64,000 bases of DNA from Datnioides undecimradiatus (GCA_008933995.1 WARS01000015.1:5087861-5151860); one strand, 5' to 3'. Numbered from the stretch's first letter, positions 1 through 34,878 are shown. A program made the numbers and translations. Notes: generated from the sequence alone by a model not told the origin.

Positions 1-1169
1 GCCACACCCTCAACAATGACAGAGCATCCCATTATTTGAGTTGGCAGATACAAAAAAACCTCAGTGATCTGAAGGAACGTTTATCTTTACAAATGGACAA
101 AAAAAAGATAGAAATGAATGGATTGGTGCCATTTGAAGGATGTCTCTGCTGTGGTGGCAGACCAGTGTGAGGGTCCAGAGTTACCTTGAGAACGATTTCA
201 TCCTTGTGCAGTAAGGCTGTTTAAGCTGTCTAGTACTCGAACGCTGCAGTGTGAAAATTTGAATTAGTGGAGAAACCAGATTATTTTTTTGACTAAAGCT
301 GTCTTTGATTCCAGTATGGTAGTTGGAAATGGTTTACTGTGATGAGACAGTTTAACATTTTACTTTAATTTACATGTAAGCGGTAGCCTGGTGGTCAGAT
401 AAAACTGATCTATTAGTATCCAAGGGGTAATTCTGGTGGCGTCTTGGTTTGGGGAGGGCTGAAAGTGTTTTTCTAGGACCAGTTGGTCTACCTTTTTTTT
501 TTAAATCTACAATACCTTGTGTTTAACTCATTGACTGAATATAAAGATGGACGCCGTATCTCTACTTCATCCCACTGAACAAAAATGAAGCCGAAATATC
601 TGCCAGACTCACTCGCAAGCACACTTGAGCTGTCAATCATGATGTCACACCCACTTTTCATTGCGTCCAATAACTAACCAAATCGAAACTTTCAGAAAAT
701 GTTTGAAAAAAAAAAGATGGGCAATCAAGATGTTTTGGCTTCACTTTTGGGGAAAGTGTCTAAGTGTCCATTTTTATATACAAGGTGTAGTTTAAATGGT
801 ATATCTATAAGCTTGGATCTGACTAAAACACGCATATCCATCATCAGCCTAGTCATGGGAGCCATTCTGTATTACTGGGAGTGACTAAATGGTAGCAGCC
901 TCCCTTTACAAACAACTTGTGATACCTCTAAACTAACACAGGCACAATTCCACACATTAATAATAGATTACTACATCATCAAGCAAGACGTTACCGCTAC
1001 AGTTTGTGTACAACGGTTTGTGTTTGCCTCTGGCAGACTTCCCTCCCTGTCATTGCTGTGGAGCACCTATGGATGGCACCGTTCTGATTCAGTCGTTCTG
1101 TTACCATAATGCCCCCTCTACGAATCCAGGTTCAGTTTTATGGAGGGCAAGGAAACACGGAGGCATGTA
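1..1169. other. Intergenic, downstream of bmpr1b
   Basis: No recognisable exon, RNA gene or repeat. Two ORFs of about 60 codons (488-670 minus, 699-884 plus) have no family features and are taken as chance frames. Part may be an extended 3' UTR. Confidence 0.5.
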
Positions 1170-2026
1170 GAGCCTCAATACAGGATTTATTTGGACATAT
1201 AAACTTTATTTTTCACATATAGTCTTAGAGAGTTTAAGTTTTACATGGAAAATAGGCTTTTGCAACTTTTGTATCCCATCACAACTCAAAAATACTTCAG
1301 TGTCTACAAACGTCACCAGCAAAAACAAAAATTTTAAAGCCTCAAAATGCACCTTTTTTTCTGTCACATAGTGTCAGTCATTGTAGCCAAAAGTAGCCAA
1401 TTTAAGAGTGACAAAGGTGTGTTGAATCCAATTACAACATAAAGGCTGTAGTGAGGGTGACAGTGTTTTTGAAAAGAGGTGTCATGCTGCAATAACAGAT
1501 TGCTTTAAAGCACATCCTTTCCATTCTATCAATTGGACCTTTATCTACAGGTAGGGTAGCTTTCACAGAAAGCAGTGATACAGTATTCCACTCACTGGTC
1601 AGTAGCTTGTATGTGTATCTCTGCAGCTACAGTGCCAAGTCAAACTCAATCTCTTTCTCCAAGGACCTTTGGAGCATTATGAACAGGAGCATGGTTTTAG
1701 AGTCCTCACACTAGTCTGAAAGGAAAATGTCTCATTGTCTATGATGGACAGAAAAGGGCCACGCAGGGCCTGATTGTTTTTCATTCACGGAAGTTTTTGT
1801 TTAACCACCGTTGTCCTGTAATACGTTTTTTCAAGGGGGACTTGAATTGCAGAGTTCTGGGCATCTGGACTCAAAGCTTGTGATCCTTCGATCTCCATGT
1901 GATGATCTTGTTTGCTGTCCCATCTCGTTTTCCCAGGAAAAAAAGGGATTGTGCAGCCTGGACCGGAGCCAGTGTGATTGTTAATGCCCTGTCTGCGTGT
2001 GTAAACACACACCTGGCAGCGCCTAC
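1170..2026 (-). other. bmpr1b: bmpr1b 3' UTR (inferred extent)
   Basis: Sequence between the stop codon and the first good polyadenylation signals on the minus strand, about 850 nt. It has no coding potential; the long minus-strand frame here is the read-through of exon 11 in another frame. The 3' end is inferred only from the AATAAA motifs, so a longer UTR reaching towards position 1 is possible. Confidence 0.5.
1186..1210 (-). promoter_or_regulatory. Two polyadenylation signals for bmpr1b
   Basis: Two canonical AATAAA hexamers on the minus strand, at 1210-1205 and 1191-1186, about 820 nt past the stop codon. They are the first closely paired signals in a T/A-rich tract downstream of the gene. 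Cleavage would be expected roughly at 1165-1190. Confidence 0.5.
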
Positions 2027-24341
<22,315 letters not shown>

Positions 24342-24428
24342 GGTAGAGTCTGCCGCTCCGCTCCTCTCTTCTCCCCTCTTCAGTACACTCCACACAACAG
24401 GGTCTGCCACTCACACACTGCCTCTCCC

Positions 24429-24500
24429 TCAGAGTGTGTGTATGTATGTGGGAGAGAGCGAGTGAGAGAGAGAGATGTGGGGAGGGGGAGTGTTGGGCAT
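24429..24500 (-). other. Upstream ORF in the bmpr1b leader (23 codons)
   Basis: The only ATG upstream of the main start in this exon (24500-24498) opens a 23-codon frame starting MPNTPPPHIS. It closes with TGA at 24431-24429, 87 nt before the main ATG. It is low-complexity (CT/CA-coded), so any effect would come from scanning ribosomes and not from the peptide. It matters only if transcription starts upstream of 24500. Confidence 0.3.
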
Positions 24501-24512
24501 GCAAGCTCCAGT

Positions 24513-24536
24513 ATGTGTGTGTGTGTGTGTGTGTGT
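24513..24536 (+). repeat. (TG)12 in the bmpr1b leader
   Basis: A TG run on the plus strand, (CA)12 in the mRNA sense, inside the inferred 5' UTR. It is flanked by GA/CT repeats at 24459-24475 and 24641-24700. Confidence 0.9.
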
Positions 24537-24640
24537 CCACCGCAACGTGAGAAAGTCCACACCACACAAAACACACCAGCAGCGGCAGCAGCAGTTGCAG
24601 TTGATTGTCCTCCAACCCGGTCTGACAGTAGCAGCCCAGC

Positions 24641-24700
24641 TGAGAGAGAGAGAGAGACAGAAAGAGACAGGGAGAGAGAGGGAGAGAGAGAGAGGAGCAA
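24641..24700 (+). repeat. GA-rich repeat (CT-rich on the gene strand)
   Basis: Imperfect (GA)n with acag and ggga interruptions. On the gene strand it is a long CT tract ending in cag, so it could act as promoter DNA or as a splice-acceptor polypyrimidine tract. Confidence 0.85.
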
Positions 24701-26278
24701 AAAGGGGGAGTTTACTTCACTTGCCTAGTAGGGAGGGTTGACCCGCTCTCTCTCTCACACACACACACACACACTCACACACGCAGGGAGGGAGGACATG
24801 GGTGGAAAGAAAACGGGGGCAGGGAGCAGACAGGAGCAAGATGGGGTTTTAGTAAAGAGTAGGAGGAGGGTGACGAGGATATTGAAAACAAGCAGCAGGT
24901 CTGAGCGATTCAGCCTTACAGAAATCAGTTTCCACTTCTCATCGCAGGAATTCTTTAAACCAGGTAAAAGTGGAATGGACGGTTGATTAAAGCAACATAG
25001 ACTCTGAATATTGTGTTTTAACAGTGGTTGTGGAGCAAAACGTAAATAGTTAAGTAGCTGTTAGAAAAAAAACTTTGTAGAAAATATAAAGACAGAAAGT
25101 GAATAACTGAAAACAAAAACCTGCCCGATCAATAAGCAACCACCGTCGCATTGTGTATTTTAATACAAACACCATTACCTTGTTCTACATTATTACAGTA
25201 GGTCCTGACTTTAGGCCTGTCACAACAACTTGGCTGTGATAATCACCAATCTTCAGAACAGTGTCTGATTATCTGTATTAAAACTTTGCATAATGGTATT
25301 AGATGGAAACCCATTACTTTGTATTTCCTTTTGCTGATTTTCAGCTAATTCTATTAAAGCTTGTTTTATATGTGGTTGAGAATGGGGCTAATGTTTGAAA
25401 CGTTGCACAAAAACAAAGTATATTAGGTGTGTTTTTATCAACTGTGTACATGAACACAAGGTTCCAACATCAGGAGAAAGATAGCATGTGAAAAATGAGC
25501 TTTGTTGTCCAAACTTTAGCGTTGTTGGACTGGTTCTTTTGTTTAAGCTCATGTGTTTTTGTTACAGTGGAGAAAAAGACAGTTAATCGTCAACGTCCAA
25601 AAAATTCATGACAGTGCAAACCCTACTGCTTTGTGTATATGCATAAACTGAAGGTATATTTAACCAGTATATAATCAAAACCACCAGCATAAACACTGTA
25701 ACAGCTAACCTGTGCATGCTCTCAACAGTAGCCAAGTTACAAAAGTTATAAGGAGCAGGGCCGACTTCAAGTGTGCTAAATCAGGATGAATTTGTTTGGT
25801 TTGATACATTAGAAGGTCAGCTATGTTAAATTTGTGTACCCAACGCATCGCCTTGCCTTGGTCTGAGGGTAAACTAAGCAGGTGTGTTAAAAGCCTGTGT
25901 TATGTCAAACTGTACCAACTACTGTAATAGAAATGCTTTGGATTGGAGATCCTTATATTAGCTGCAACCAAGATACACCTGGACTACAGAAAACCTGTGA
26001 CAAAACATCTCCTCACACACTGGTGGGCCATTAACAAATCAGGTAGCTGGCAAAGACACTTTAAAGGAGCTGTTAGAGATTACATCACCCTTGCCTGGAG
26101 CTTTTATACTAATAAATAAATGGGTTGAGACACTCTAATAGGCCATTTCCTTTCCAGAGCTATCCTGTTGCCTTCAAGGCATTTACTGTAGACCAAACTG
26201 TGTGTATGTGTGAGCTGAGAACACTTTGCTTTTAGCAAAAAGCATTACAGAACTGAAACTGCATGAAATGATCAGCAA

Positions 26279-26292
26279 CCCCCCCCCCCCCC
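26279..26292 (+). repeat. Poly-C run (14)
   Basis: Fourteen consecutive C residues, the longest C homopolymer seen in the window. Confidence 0.9.
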
Positions 26293-26966
26293 AACTAAAC
26301 ACAAAATGCTGATTTCCAAGTTTTGAGGTTAAATAGACGGGAGCAAACAGTTATTGTTTTCATGTTAATCTGTCTCGTTTGTAGCCGCCGCCGTTCTTTG
26401 CACTTCTTTTCTTTCTCACACTCGTTCATGTTGTTCATTAGTGACAAACAATAGGCAGCCTGGCTCCCTTGCTCCTCGATGAGAGGAAAAATCACTTCAT
26501 AAATAAACAGTCCTGCCCTGTTCTTCTCCTGTCTGCCCTCATCCCCTGCACTCTGAAGGCCCTTTCCCACACAAACCTTCAAATACAGCAGCCGACGCTC
26601 CTGTCAGTTTGCAGCATCCGTTTTCAAAGCGACATGCCCTGGATGGTTTTCAGTTAATATGCTGGTGATATTTAGCACCGTAAGAGGATTAATGATTAAT
26701 GATTAATAACGGTATGTTTATCAATAATAAAATGCATTTTTAAATCATAACAATACTTTTTAGGGGTATTCTGGTGATGCCTCAAGTGTTTAGCCAGTAG
26801 GATTAACAGTCAATCACTGTGAAATACATTATAATAGATCATTTACATGCTCCCTCGTTACTTCTGAACTCATTAATTCAGTGGTTGTTTTGTTAACCTC
26901 AGCTGTACCGTGTGTCCCTGTGAACAATAAAAAACATGAAATCCAAAAAATATATTTTTGTCAGCT

Positions 26967-26970
<4 letters not shown>

Positions 26971-27014
<44 letters not shown>
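26971..27014 (+). repeat. (CA)22 microsatellite
   Basis: An uninterrupted CA run; it codes the apparent Thr-His strings in all overlapping frames. Confidence 0.95.
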
Positions 27015-27015
<1 letters not shown>

Positions 27016-27408
27016 CTATTCATCTTGTCATTCATGCATCTGTTCATTTTTGGTACTTTGCAAACTCAGCTTCCCCCGCCAACGTCACCCCTTACCCTCC
27101 CCCCTCTCACCCACTTCTGTCTTTCTCTCCTCTACTCCTTTTCCTGCTCCCCTCCTCCAGTGAACCAGAATGTCATTTCAAGCATGTCTAACCATGGGAG
27201 GCCTTTTAAAAACTGTGACAGCATTTGCCCCCAATCCCCCCTAGCTGTGTCTGCGTGTGTTTGTGTGTGAGTGTATGTGTGTGTGTACATATGTACATGT
27301 GGGTATATGTGTAATGAATAGCTGGATTTGCTTGTGGACAGGATATAATATGCAGACTGAAATAGTTACTTTCAGGTATTGTACACACACGTTCAAGCAC
27401 TCTCTCAC

Positions 27409-27410
<2 letters not shown>

Positions 27411-27460
<50 letters not shown>
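27411..27460 (+). repeat. Compound (TC)n(AC)n microsatellite
   Basis: About 11 TC units pass directly into about 14 AC units. Confidence 0.95.
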
Positions 27461-27463
<3 letters not shown>

Positions 27464-30400
27464 TTCATAGGCTTTTCTTCACCCAGTGTCACCCTCATGC
27501 TGGGCCTATGATAAATGGCTAAGACTGTCACAAGCGACGGATGAGCTGTAAAAACCGAAAGAGAAAGAAGAGTAAAGAAAAGCCTGCTGACAGGAAAAAC
27601 AAAAGGAAAGATCAGAGAAGAATGATGGTTGTCTGAGCGGTGTGAAGGAAAATGTTCAGAAGAATTGAGATAATAGATAGAGGATGGTGACCTTTTGGGA
27701 AATTGTGAAGGAGTTCGGAGAAAGAAGGAAAAAGGAGGACTGAGCATTGGACAGTAGGCGTCAGGAAGCACTGAAAGATTACTCAGACATTTGAATCTGA
27801 AATAGACTGCACTGCTTTTATGCCTCTGGACACTTGACTGTGATGGCCAGTTTCATTATGTTTTTGGGTTATCCAGATGTATGTTATATGAGTGGGAAAA
27901 AGACATAGATGTAAACTGCAACTCCACTGCTTGCTGAAGACTTACGGCTGTGAGGTGGTAATTCTAGTTTCTGACTGCTTCTGTTTTTCATATGCTAATG
28001 GCATCCGAGCTCCCTTTACAAATTCAGATCATGTATCTCAGCTAGTGCTGGGGGTCAATATGCTGTCTATTCAGCATTCACTCTCTCATCATTTTTGACA
28101 GGTTGTCATAACAGAACAAGTTCACATGTCAGCAGCTTTCAGCGTCAACAGTTTAAAGGAAATTCAGTTTGCTTTAAGAATGCTGAGTGTGTCGCCGAGG
28201 GTGCAGGGAAAATGCGAAAACACATTTACTTTCTGATCTCTGAAATTATGACACAAATGTTTACACACTTGCTAGGCCCAAGATTCCTCTGATGCTGTCC
28301 AGTGAAAACTATCTATCTGCAACTGTGCAGATATTTTCAAATAAATTGAAAGATTGAATTTTGCTGTATTGGTTGTGAAAATGCTCATATATTTTAATGG
28401 AAATAAACTATTTAAAAACTGCTGGATCACCTGAAAAATAGGGCAGATTGTACTCATGAAAGCATGCTTACAGGTGTTCAGGAGTACTGCTGCGTATGTG
28501 AATAAAGGTTGTATTAAGCCTTGGGCTGTGGCTGCAGAAGGAGCAGAGTGAAGTGTGATAAATGCTGAATGACTAATACTGCCTCGAGTGATGTCATTTG
28601 AGGTACCGGTTGGAGCTCAAGTCTAGTTTAAGCATCATAAATATTTTGGAGGTGTACGTAATCTTACCCAGCACTGCTCGTTCCATCTCCTTGAGGTTAG
28701 CGGTCCTAGGCTACATAAGGCGGTGACTAGCATTTCACCCCCAAATCTGTGACTGAACTGTCAGCCGACAGATTGAATTATGGGTATTGTAAGCAACAGG
28801 TTATGCACAAGGAAAAGGAAAGTGTGGAATAAAGAAATCAAACAATGATATCCCTGTCTCTACTGCACTGATTGGAATATTTCTACAGTGTTACAGCAGA
28901 GCAATGCTAAAGTGGTCATGGATGTACATGGTATTTACAGGACAGTGACGCTGTACTATGAGATATGCAATTACTAGGGACTTCTGGAAAATGAACTTTC
29001 TGTCCTTTCAAACATCAGTTATTGAAGATCCAACATAAACAAGCACACATTCACTTCATTGTGCAGGTCTTTGAGTTTACATGGACTCAGATTCTCATAA
29101 AACATAAATGGCTTTGCCATACTTGTGGCTTCACAAACAGACATATTTGTTATTCAAATACATGGTTTATACTTTGGGATTCCCATCCCAAGAGGATTTA
29201 AAGACCACCTTACCTTTTCCTGGTTCACTTTTAGAAGCATTTATCCCTTTATTTGATGTGTGAACTGACTAACAGACAGGGGATTAAGTACATTTTAGAG
29301 AAACACCTCTGTGGCACAGCAGCACATCTGCTAATCCCCATCCATTCACTTCAGCGTGTCTTTAAACTAACAAGCAGTTTAACATAATCTGCTTTAAGCC
29401 TGTCCATTCACTCCTATTCACTGATGCATTTACATAGCAATCCTTTCTGCCTGAATGGCTCGTGGAGAGAGCGAGACACACAAAGAAAGAAGAAGCAAAC
29501 ATATGTATGGCAGCGTGGGGTTGTAGATGTGGGAGAGTTGTGTGTGCATGAGTATAGTTCTTCTTTCTATTACAGTGCATTGTACTAATCTAATCTTTTC
29601 TTTTGGTCCAGAAATAGACACATATGAGCCAAGAATCCTTCAGTAAGCTTCACCAAATAAACTACAATTTTCAGTTTTGACCTGCAAAAAAATGTAAATG
29701 GTGAAAAGTTTGAGGGGAGTTTGAAGGAGTTGGTGTTAAAAGATTTATAGTTGGAGGCGAGTAGGGAGTGCATTAAAAACTGGTGGAATGTGTGAGAGAT
29801 GGAGGGGAGCAGGAGAAGTTAGCAAGGACAAGGAATAGAGCAAAAAGGGTACGTAAACAAAACTTTTCAGCCTGAGTTGCAAACCAACAGCAACTTTGGC
29901 ATACAAGAGCCTTTTAACACTTATAGGCACTCCCGTCACAGACACACCCACCATGAGTCATCCAACAAACCAACGAATTGATGAGAGAAATGAACAAAAC
30001 AAGGGATAACACACAGGGTGAGGAGAGGAATTATGATGATGAAGAAACAGCGACAGAGAAGAAGTCTCTCAGTTCCACCTCTGACCCCGAGACTGATTTG
30101 TTCTTCATTGACCTTTCACATTTGGAGATAATCCGTCCTCACCACTGCGAGAGATTTCACCGGTTAGGGTGAAAGTCAAACGATGAGTCGCAGAACTCAA
30201 AAAGGAAGGAAGAAACATGCTGTTATAAGAAGAAAACAAATAAAACCCTCAGTATGTGCTAATCTGAGTCTTTAAGCAGCATTCCTGCCTAGCTGACTGG
30301 TTCTGGCACCAACAGCTATATCAAAAGTGGAATAGTTACTGTCATTTCCATTAGGAAAAAATGCTGTGTCGAGGGCAGTAAGTGAGTACACATTTCCTGC

Positions 30401-30849
30401 ATCATAACGCTACAGTTATCAGTGATGTGACACCCAAGATGGTATAAAAATAAAGATTACAATCATATTCTGATTCTCATTTAGAATTCAAACGTGTATT
30501 TAGCAAAGTAACTTCTTACTAGAAAAGACAGAGACAATTGTCTCTTTGACACACCTTCATATTTGGTGTTGAGGGGCTCCCTATATCTAACAACCCAAAC
30601 AAATTGCCTGAAAAATAATAATAAAATTCACATTTTTTGTCTTTCACCTTCCTTTCCCTCCGTTATTTATATTATTTTTTCTTTCTTATATTCTCTGTTG
30701 CTTAGAAACCAACACTTAAATGCACAACACATACATCACCCCCTAAAGAAAGGTTAAAAACACATCTCTTTGGGATGCATTACTGAGAAAACTTGAAAAA
30801 CCAATGAAACATGAGCAATCATTTGAAGTTGTTGTGACTAGTATCTTTC

Positions 30850-30895
30850 GCTCTCTCTCGCTCTCTCTCTCTCTCACACACACTCACACACACAT
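30850..30895 (+). repeat. Compound (CT)n(CA)n repeat
   Basis: Imperfect CT repeats with ctcg interruptions pass into CA repeats. Confidence 0.8.
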
Positions 30896-32284
30896 ATGCA
30901 CACACAAACACACAGACAGGGGTAGGTGTCAAGCCATTTAAACTTAATGAAGGCCTAATGATAGACTGGGAATGGCTTTTACAGCTTGTTATTGTCATTG
31001 TGAAACCACTCACTGTATCACTTTACAACCATCATAAAAATCATTGACAGGGATAGGTGTGGTTGGGGCGAGGTACAACAAAACTGAGGATGAGTCACAG
31101 AAATCCACCTCTGTAATCATGATACCATAAATATTTCAATTATTCTTAATTGTTTTGGTGTATATCCCAAATGAATGACTTGGTTTTCCCTCCAGCCATC
31201 TGGTAAATACAATGTTTTCTGTAGAATTTCAGTGGAATCGGTGTCCTGTTACTTTGCTCTGAGGCATGTAGAGGATAAAATAAAACCACAAATTAGAGGC
31301 TCAAATTTGCTTGAGTATGTGTAGTGTCGTACATAAATTATGGAGGTGACACTTCGCACATCAAACACAATCAGCTCAAAAGATATGCAAACTTGTGAGA
31401 CGCTAAATCAAATTGCCCTCCTGCACAGTCCACGGGTTGAGGCTGTTAAAGTACGAAGTGATTGGCCAAAAGGTTGGAATGTAAAAAATGTGGCATTGAG
31501 GTAACAGAGGAGCAGGCAGAAGACAGAGGAGTTGTGTGGCAGCTACTTCCTGAGTGGGAGCTGAAAAAGAGAGCAGAGATATCCCACCTGCTCCGTGGGA
31601 TCTTCGCCTGCCTACTTTTCTGATTCATAAATCTGCAACAGCTTACCAAATAACTGAAGATCACGATCTGCAGCCGCCCACCGACATTTTTTTTGTCCCC
31701 CCACAATGAGTGGCCCCCGCCTGTGTTTCCATCTGTCACACAAAATATCTGAGGCAGCTCCAACTGGAGTTTGCTGCAACTTTGGGGAATGGTGTTTATC
31801 TGCGTGTGTGTCATGCACAATATCTTGAACGTGATGAATGTTCATCTCACTGCTCGTTTTTCTTAAAATGGAAAAAACCCTGTACACTGAGTAGGCAATA
31901 TGAAGGCCAATACCATCCCCCTTGTTAGAAAAATTACCAAAATCCATCGCCCTTGTTTACCTTCCATCCCTCTAAAGCGGATCTGATTTCAAATTTGGCA
32001 GACCCCAATTCAGGTGCAAACTGAGGTTTAATGTCCCAGAAAAACCGTGAGGGTGGTCTGACAAAGAGATGTAAAATCTGTGCCCAGTATTAGCTGATAT
32101 ACTGAGTTGAAGAAAATGCTGAAATGTCCAAAAAAAACCCTTTTTGTTTAATCAAGAAGCCACATTGCTTCACTTTGCAAGATTGGACCAAACTCATTAC
32201 AACACAGTAATCTAATCAAATTATACTTTCCAATAAGATTAAACAATTAGAAAATACGTGCAATTTCTACTTAAATCACTATGA

Positions 32285-32420
32285 AATCATAAGCATAAAC
32301 TCACAAATTCAACAAAAAGTTGACGAAAGTTGTAGATTTATGATATCTAAATTTTCTTTTCTAGTAAATTTACAATTTTAATCTTGTAAATTCACAACTT
32401 TTTCTCAGAATATTACACCC
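32285..32420 (-). repeat. Decayed AT-rich minisatellite-like repeat
   Basis: The minus strand carries degenerate tandem units of the form aaagttgtaaatttacaaga (about 20-27 bp): gagaaaaagttgtgaattta, caagattaaaattgtaaatt, ttactagaaaag, and further weaker units. This fits a simple tandem family I recall as common in fish genomes. The units are strongly diverged. Confidence 0.45.
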
Positions 32421-32921
32421 AATACCTAGACATACATGTTTTACCTGCACTGACCCTCATATGTTGTCATCCTAAACAGAACATCATTTGATTCTTCACC
32501 TCTTCACCCTGCGAGCAGCATGTCATGCCTCCTGCAAACACTGAAAACTCAGGGTTTGAAATATGCATCAAACGCCATATGGATTTCCATCAAACAATGG
32601 GAAGCTCTAAACAAGGAGGTTTAAGAGCGGCATCAAGAAGTTCAACAGGAGTTCAATCAGCTGCGGAGGAGGCACATGCCTGTCATGAGGTGAAATAATT
32701 GCAAGAGTCCAGTGCTGTTTTTGTGGAGCTGTGTAATTATAATTATCCGTTTAACTAAGATTTGCCCTGAATAGGTGGAGAGCTTACGCTAATAAAAGAG
32801 CTACACATGTTCCGATGGCCATGACAACTGTTCCTACAGCCCAGAATAGCGTAGCCCAATAAAACCTTTCTGTGTCTACTGCCGGTCCTATTCACTGTTG
32901 CTTTCTGCCTCTCTTTCTCTG

Positions 32922-32948
32922 TCTCTCTCTCACACACACACACACACA

Positions 32949-32979
<31 letters not shown>
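32922..32979 (+). repeat. Compound (TC)n(AC)n microsatellite
   Basis: A short TC run followed by a CA run with one caga interruption. Confidence 0.95.
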
Positions 32980-32981
<2 letters not shown>

Positions 32982-33239
32982 GCCAAAAACAATGCGTCTT
33001 TCATTTGATTTATAATTCCTACATATTCCAACTGAGAGATGTGTGTTTTGGAGATTTAGTAACATTAGCTTGAGTTTTTTATGGCTTTGAAAACAAAACA
33101 CTTGACTTCTGACATAACATAACCAACGGACTGTACAGCATTTAATAAATTTGAGGCACCAGGATTATCTGAAAACATATGCAGGCTGATTATCGGAGAG
33201 ATAACTAATTGAATTGAGTGCAATCATCAAATTGTGGAC

Positions 33240-33397
33240 GGAGAAGAGGAGAGGAGAGGAGAGGAGAGGAGAGGAGAGGAGAGGAGAGGAGAAGAAAAGA
33301 AAAGAGAGGAGAAGAGAAGAGAAGAGAAGAGAGGAGAAGAGAAGAAAAGAGAAGAGAAGAGAAGAAAAGAGAGGAGAGGAGAAGAGAAGAGAAGAGG
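33240..33397 (+). repeat. 158-nt uninterrupted polypurine tract (GGAGA/GAAGA pentamers)
   Basis: Every base from 33240 to 33397 is A or G. The left part is a (GAGGA)n pentamer array. The right part shifts to GAAGA units with AAAAGA interruptions. It is bounded by c at 33239 and ccc at 33398. The open frames across it (Arg/Glu/Lys strings) are not genes. Confidence 0.95.
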
Positions 33398-34244
33398 CCC
33401 TGTTATGGTGGCTGTTTAGGGCCAAACAGAGCAAGGTGACACCGGGGCCACGAGGCTGACCTACAAACCGCCAGTAACCCCCACACCTGCATGAACACGT
33501 GGACACACACGGACACAAAGACACGTACAGCAACCCAGACACACAAACACTCGCGCGCACACTCTAACTTATTCACACACGATTGCCCACGACACCAGCT
33601 CCTCTAGACCTGCCAAAAGGCCACCATTTGACCAACTGATAAAACCATCTGTGAGGCAAAACACTAGAGCTTTGTAATTGTTCTCTCTCATAGACTTTAC
33701 CAAACAATCAGATACTTACTGCCAGGGATTGAAAACAGGGTTTTACTGAAAACTTCAAAGGAGAGCTATGTGAGAGAGGTTAGGGGTGAGGGCCCAAATG
33801 GAGGGAGAGAAGAAATATGTGATTTGATTAAAGCAGGCACTTTGAAGCAAAGAAGGGCAAAGAAGAAAAGGCGAGAGAAAGAAAAAGACAACCGGAGCAA
33901 TGTATTAGAAGTCAGTTATTGATGTTAGTATAATGAATTTAAGTAAAGAATACTGATAGTAAAACTATTTCTTTAAAAAATTCAATTTTAATTTCAAAAC
34001 AGTGTCCAATTGTATTTTGCTGTTTTTGTTTTTTTTTAAAAAAGGTTTAATTCAATCAACCAATGCTAAAATGACCATGCCTGATTCAAATTTATTACAT
34101 TTTAATATAATTTCTGCTGGCACTGATTTCTTAGAATGAAGCAGGACTTGATGGGACAATGAATGCAAATTCATAACCAGTGGTAACAACAGTGATGTGT
34201 TAGGGTAATGTGACTCCTGTTTTTAATAATTTGATATTCAGTTT

Positions 34245-34440
34245 TGGTTAAAGGACCCGTGTGTAGGATTCCTTTAAAGGCAGTGTTTGGTTTGTCCGTC
34301 CTGGGCTTCTGCAGAAACATGGCAATGCAATGTGGTGGCTCCATGGAAGTCGGTCAATCCCTAAGTAGATAGTGAGGCCTCATTCTAAGGTACTGAAAAT
34401 GCCATTACTATTTCAAGGTGAATATATTAATACTAAATAA
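34245..34440 (+). repeat. Decayed teleost interspersed repeat
   Basis: It begins with aaaggacccgtgtgtaggat and continues with tttggtttgtccgtcctggg, a gcagaaacatggcaatgcaa-like block and cctcattctaaggtac. I recognise this order from a very common dispersed repeat in percomorph fishes. The copy lacks the usual middle section and the far end, so it is a truncated, internally deleted fragment. The class (non-autonomous DNA transposon or SINE-like) is uncertain. Confidence 0.55.
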
Positions 34441-34849
34441 TAGTAATGCGTAACCGATTACAGTTTTTTTAGCAACTTGCAAAACAAGTGAAACATTGGA
34501 CAAAGAAGAGACATGGCATCCTAAAGTATAGTTAGCTTCATCTTTACTGACCTTTTGCAGAATGTACAGCTTAAGTTTCTGATGTTAACAAAGTTGGACA
34601 GGAAGGAGGGACAACGGGACACATGAAGGGAGGATAGAGTTGGGCAGGAGTGGAGTCGGATGGGGGAGGTGATGGGAGCAAAGCAGGGTGTCGGAAGGGT
34701 GGCGGGGGAGCATGAGGGTCTACAAGGGGTGAGTGGCGCAGTGGGATAAGAGCGTGGGGAGTTCATGCCCCCGCCAGGCCCTTTTCGCACTGCATAAACA
34801 AAGAGATTACAGTGAGAAGGGGCTCCACACTGCTAACAAGCAGGGGCAC

Positions 34850-34878
34850 CACACACACACACACACACACACACACAG
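34850..34878 (+). repeat. (CA)n microsatellite
   Basis: A CA run of about 14 units followed by looser CA-rich sequence to about 34990. Confidence 0.9.

Larger units (their letters stand above)
24342..24639 (-). other. bmpr1b: bmpr1b 5' UTR and proximal promoter region
   Basis: Upstream of the exon 1 ATG on the minus strand lies a pyrimidine-rich leader with CT repeats, a (CA)12 tract in the mRNA sense (24513-24536) and CAG/CTG-type triplets (24580-24600). There is no clear TATA box. At 24640-24641 a long CT-repeat polypyrimidine tract ends in cag, a credible splice acceptor. The exon may therefore be internal (24639-24236, 404 nt) and fed by more distal 5' exons, or transcription may begin within this block. 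The sequence cannot settle which. Confidence 0.5.
24700..32284. other. Non-coding upstream region, 24.7-32.3 kb
   Basis: No supported exon. It contains CA/TC microsatellites, a poly-C run (26279-26292), a (GATTAAT)3 array (26687-26707) and AT-rich unique DNA. It is either 5' flank or a 5' UTR intron of bmpr1b. Confidence 0.5.

Noticed and set aside
27241-27771. 176-codon minus-strand ORF, the longest in the window
   Set aside because: Composed of Thr/His and Cys/Val strings from CA/TC microsatellites and low-complexity Ser/Phe; no domain or splice support.
33214-33459. Overlapping plus-strand ORFs of 60-80 codons rich in Arg/Glu/Lys
   Set aside because: Entirely coded by the polypurine pentamer tract; no start context or flanking exon signals.
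34731-34775. tRNA-like promoter boxes (tggcgcagtggg and gttcatgcc)
   Set aside because: The A-box fits well, but the B-box is mismatched and only 27 bp away, too close for a tRNA; no stems form. Possibly a deleted SINE or chance.
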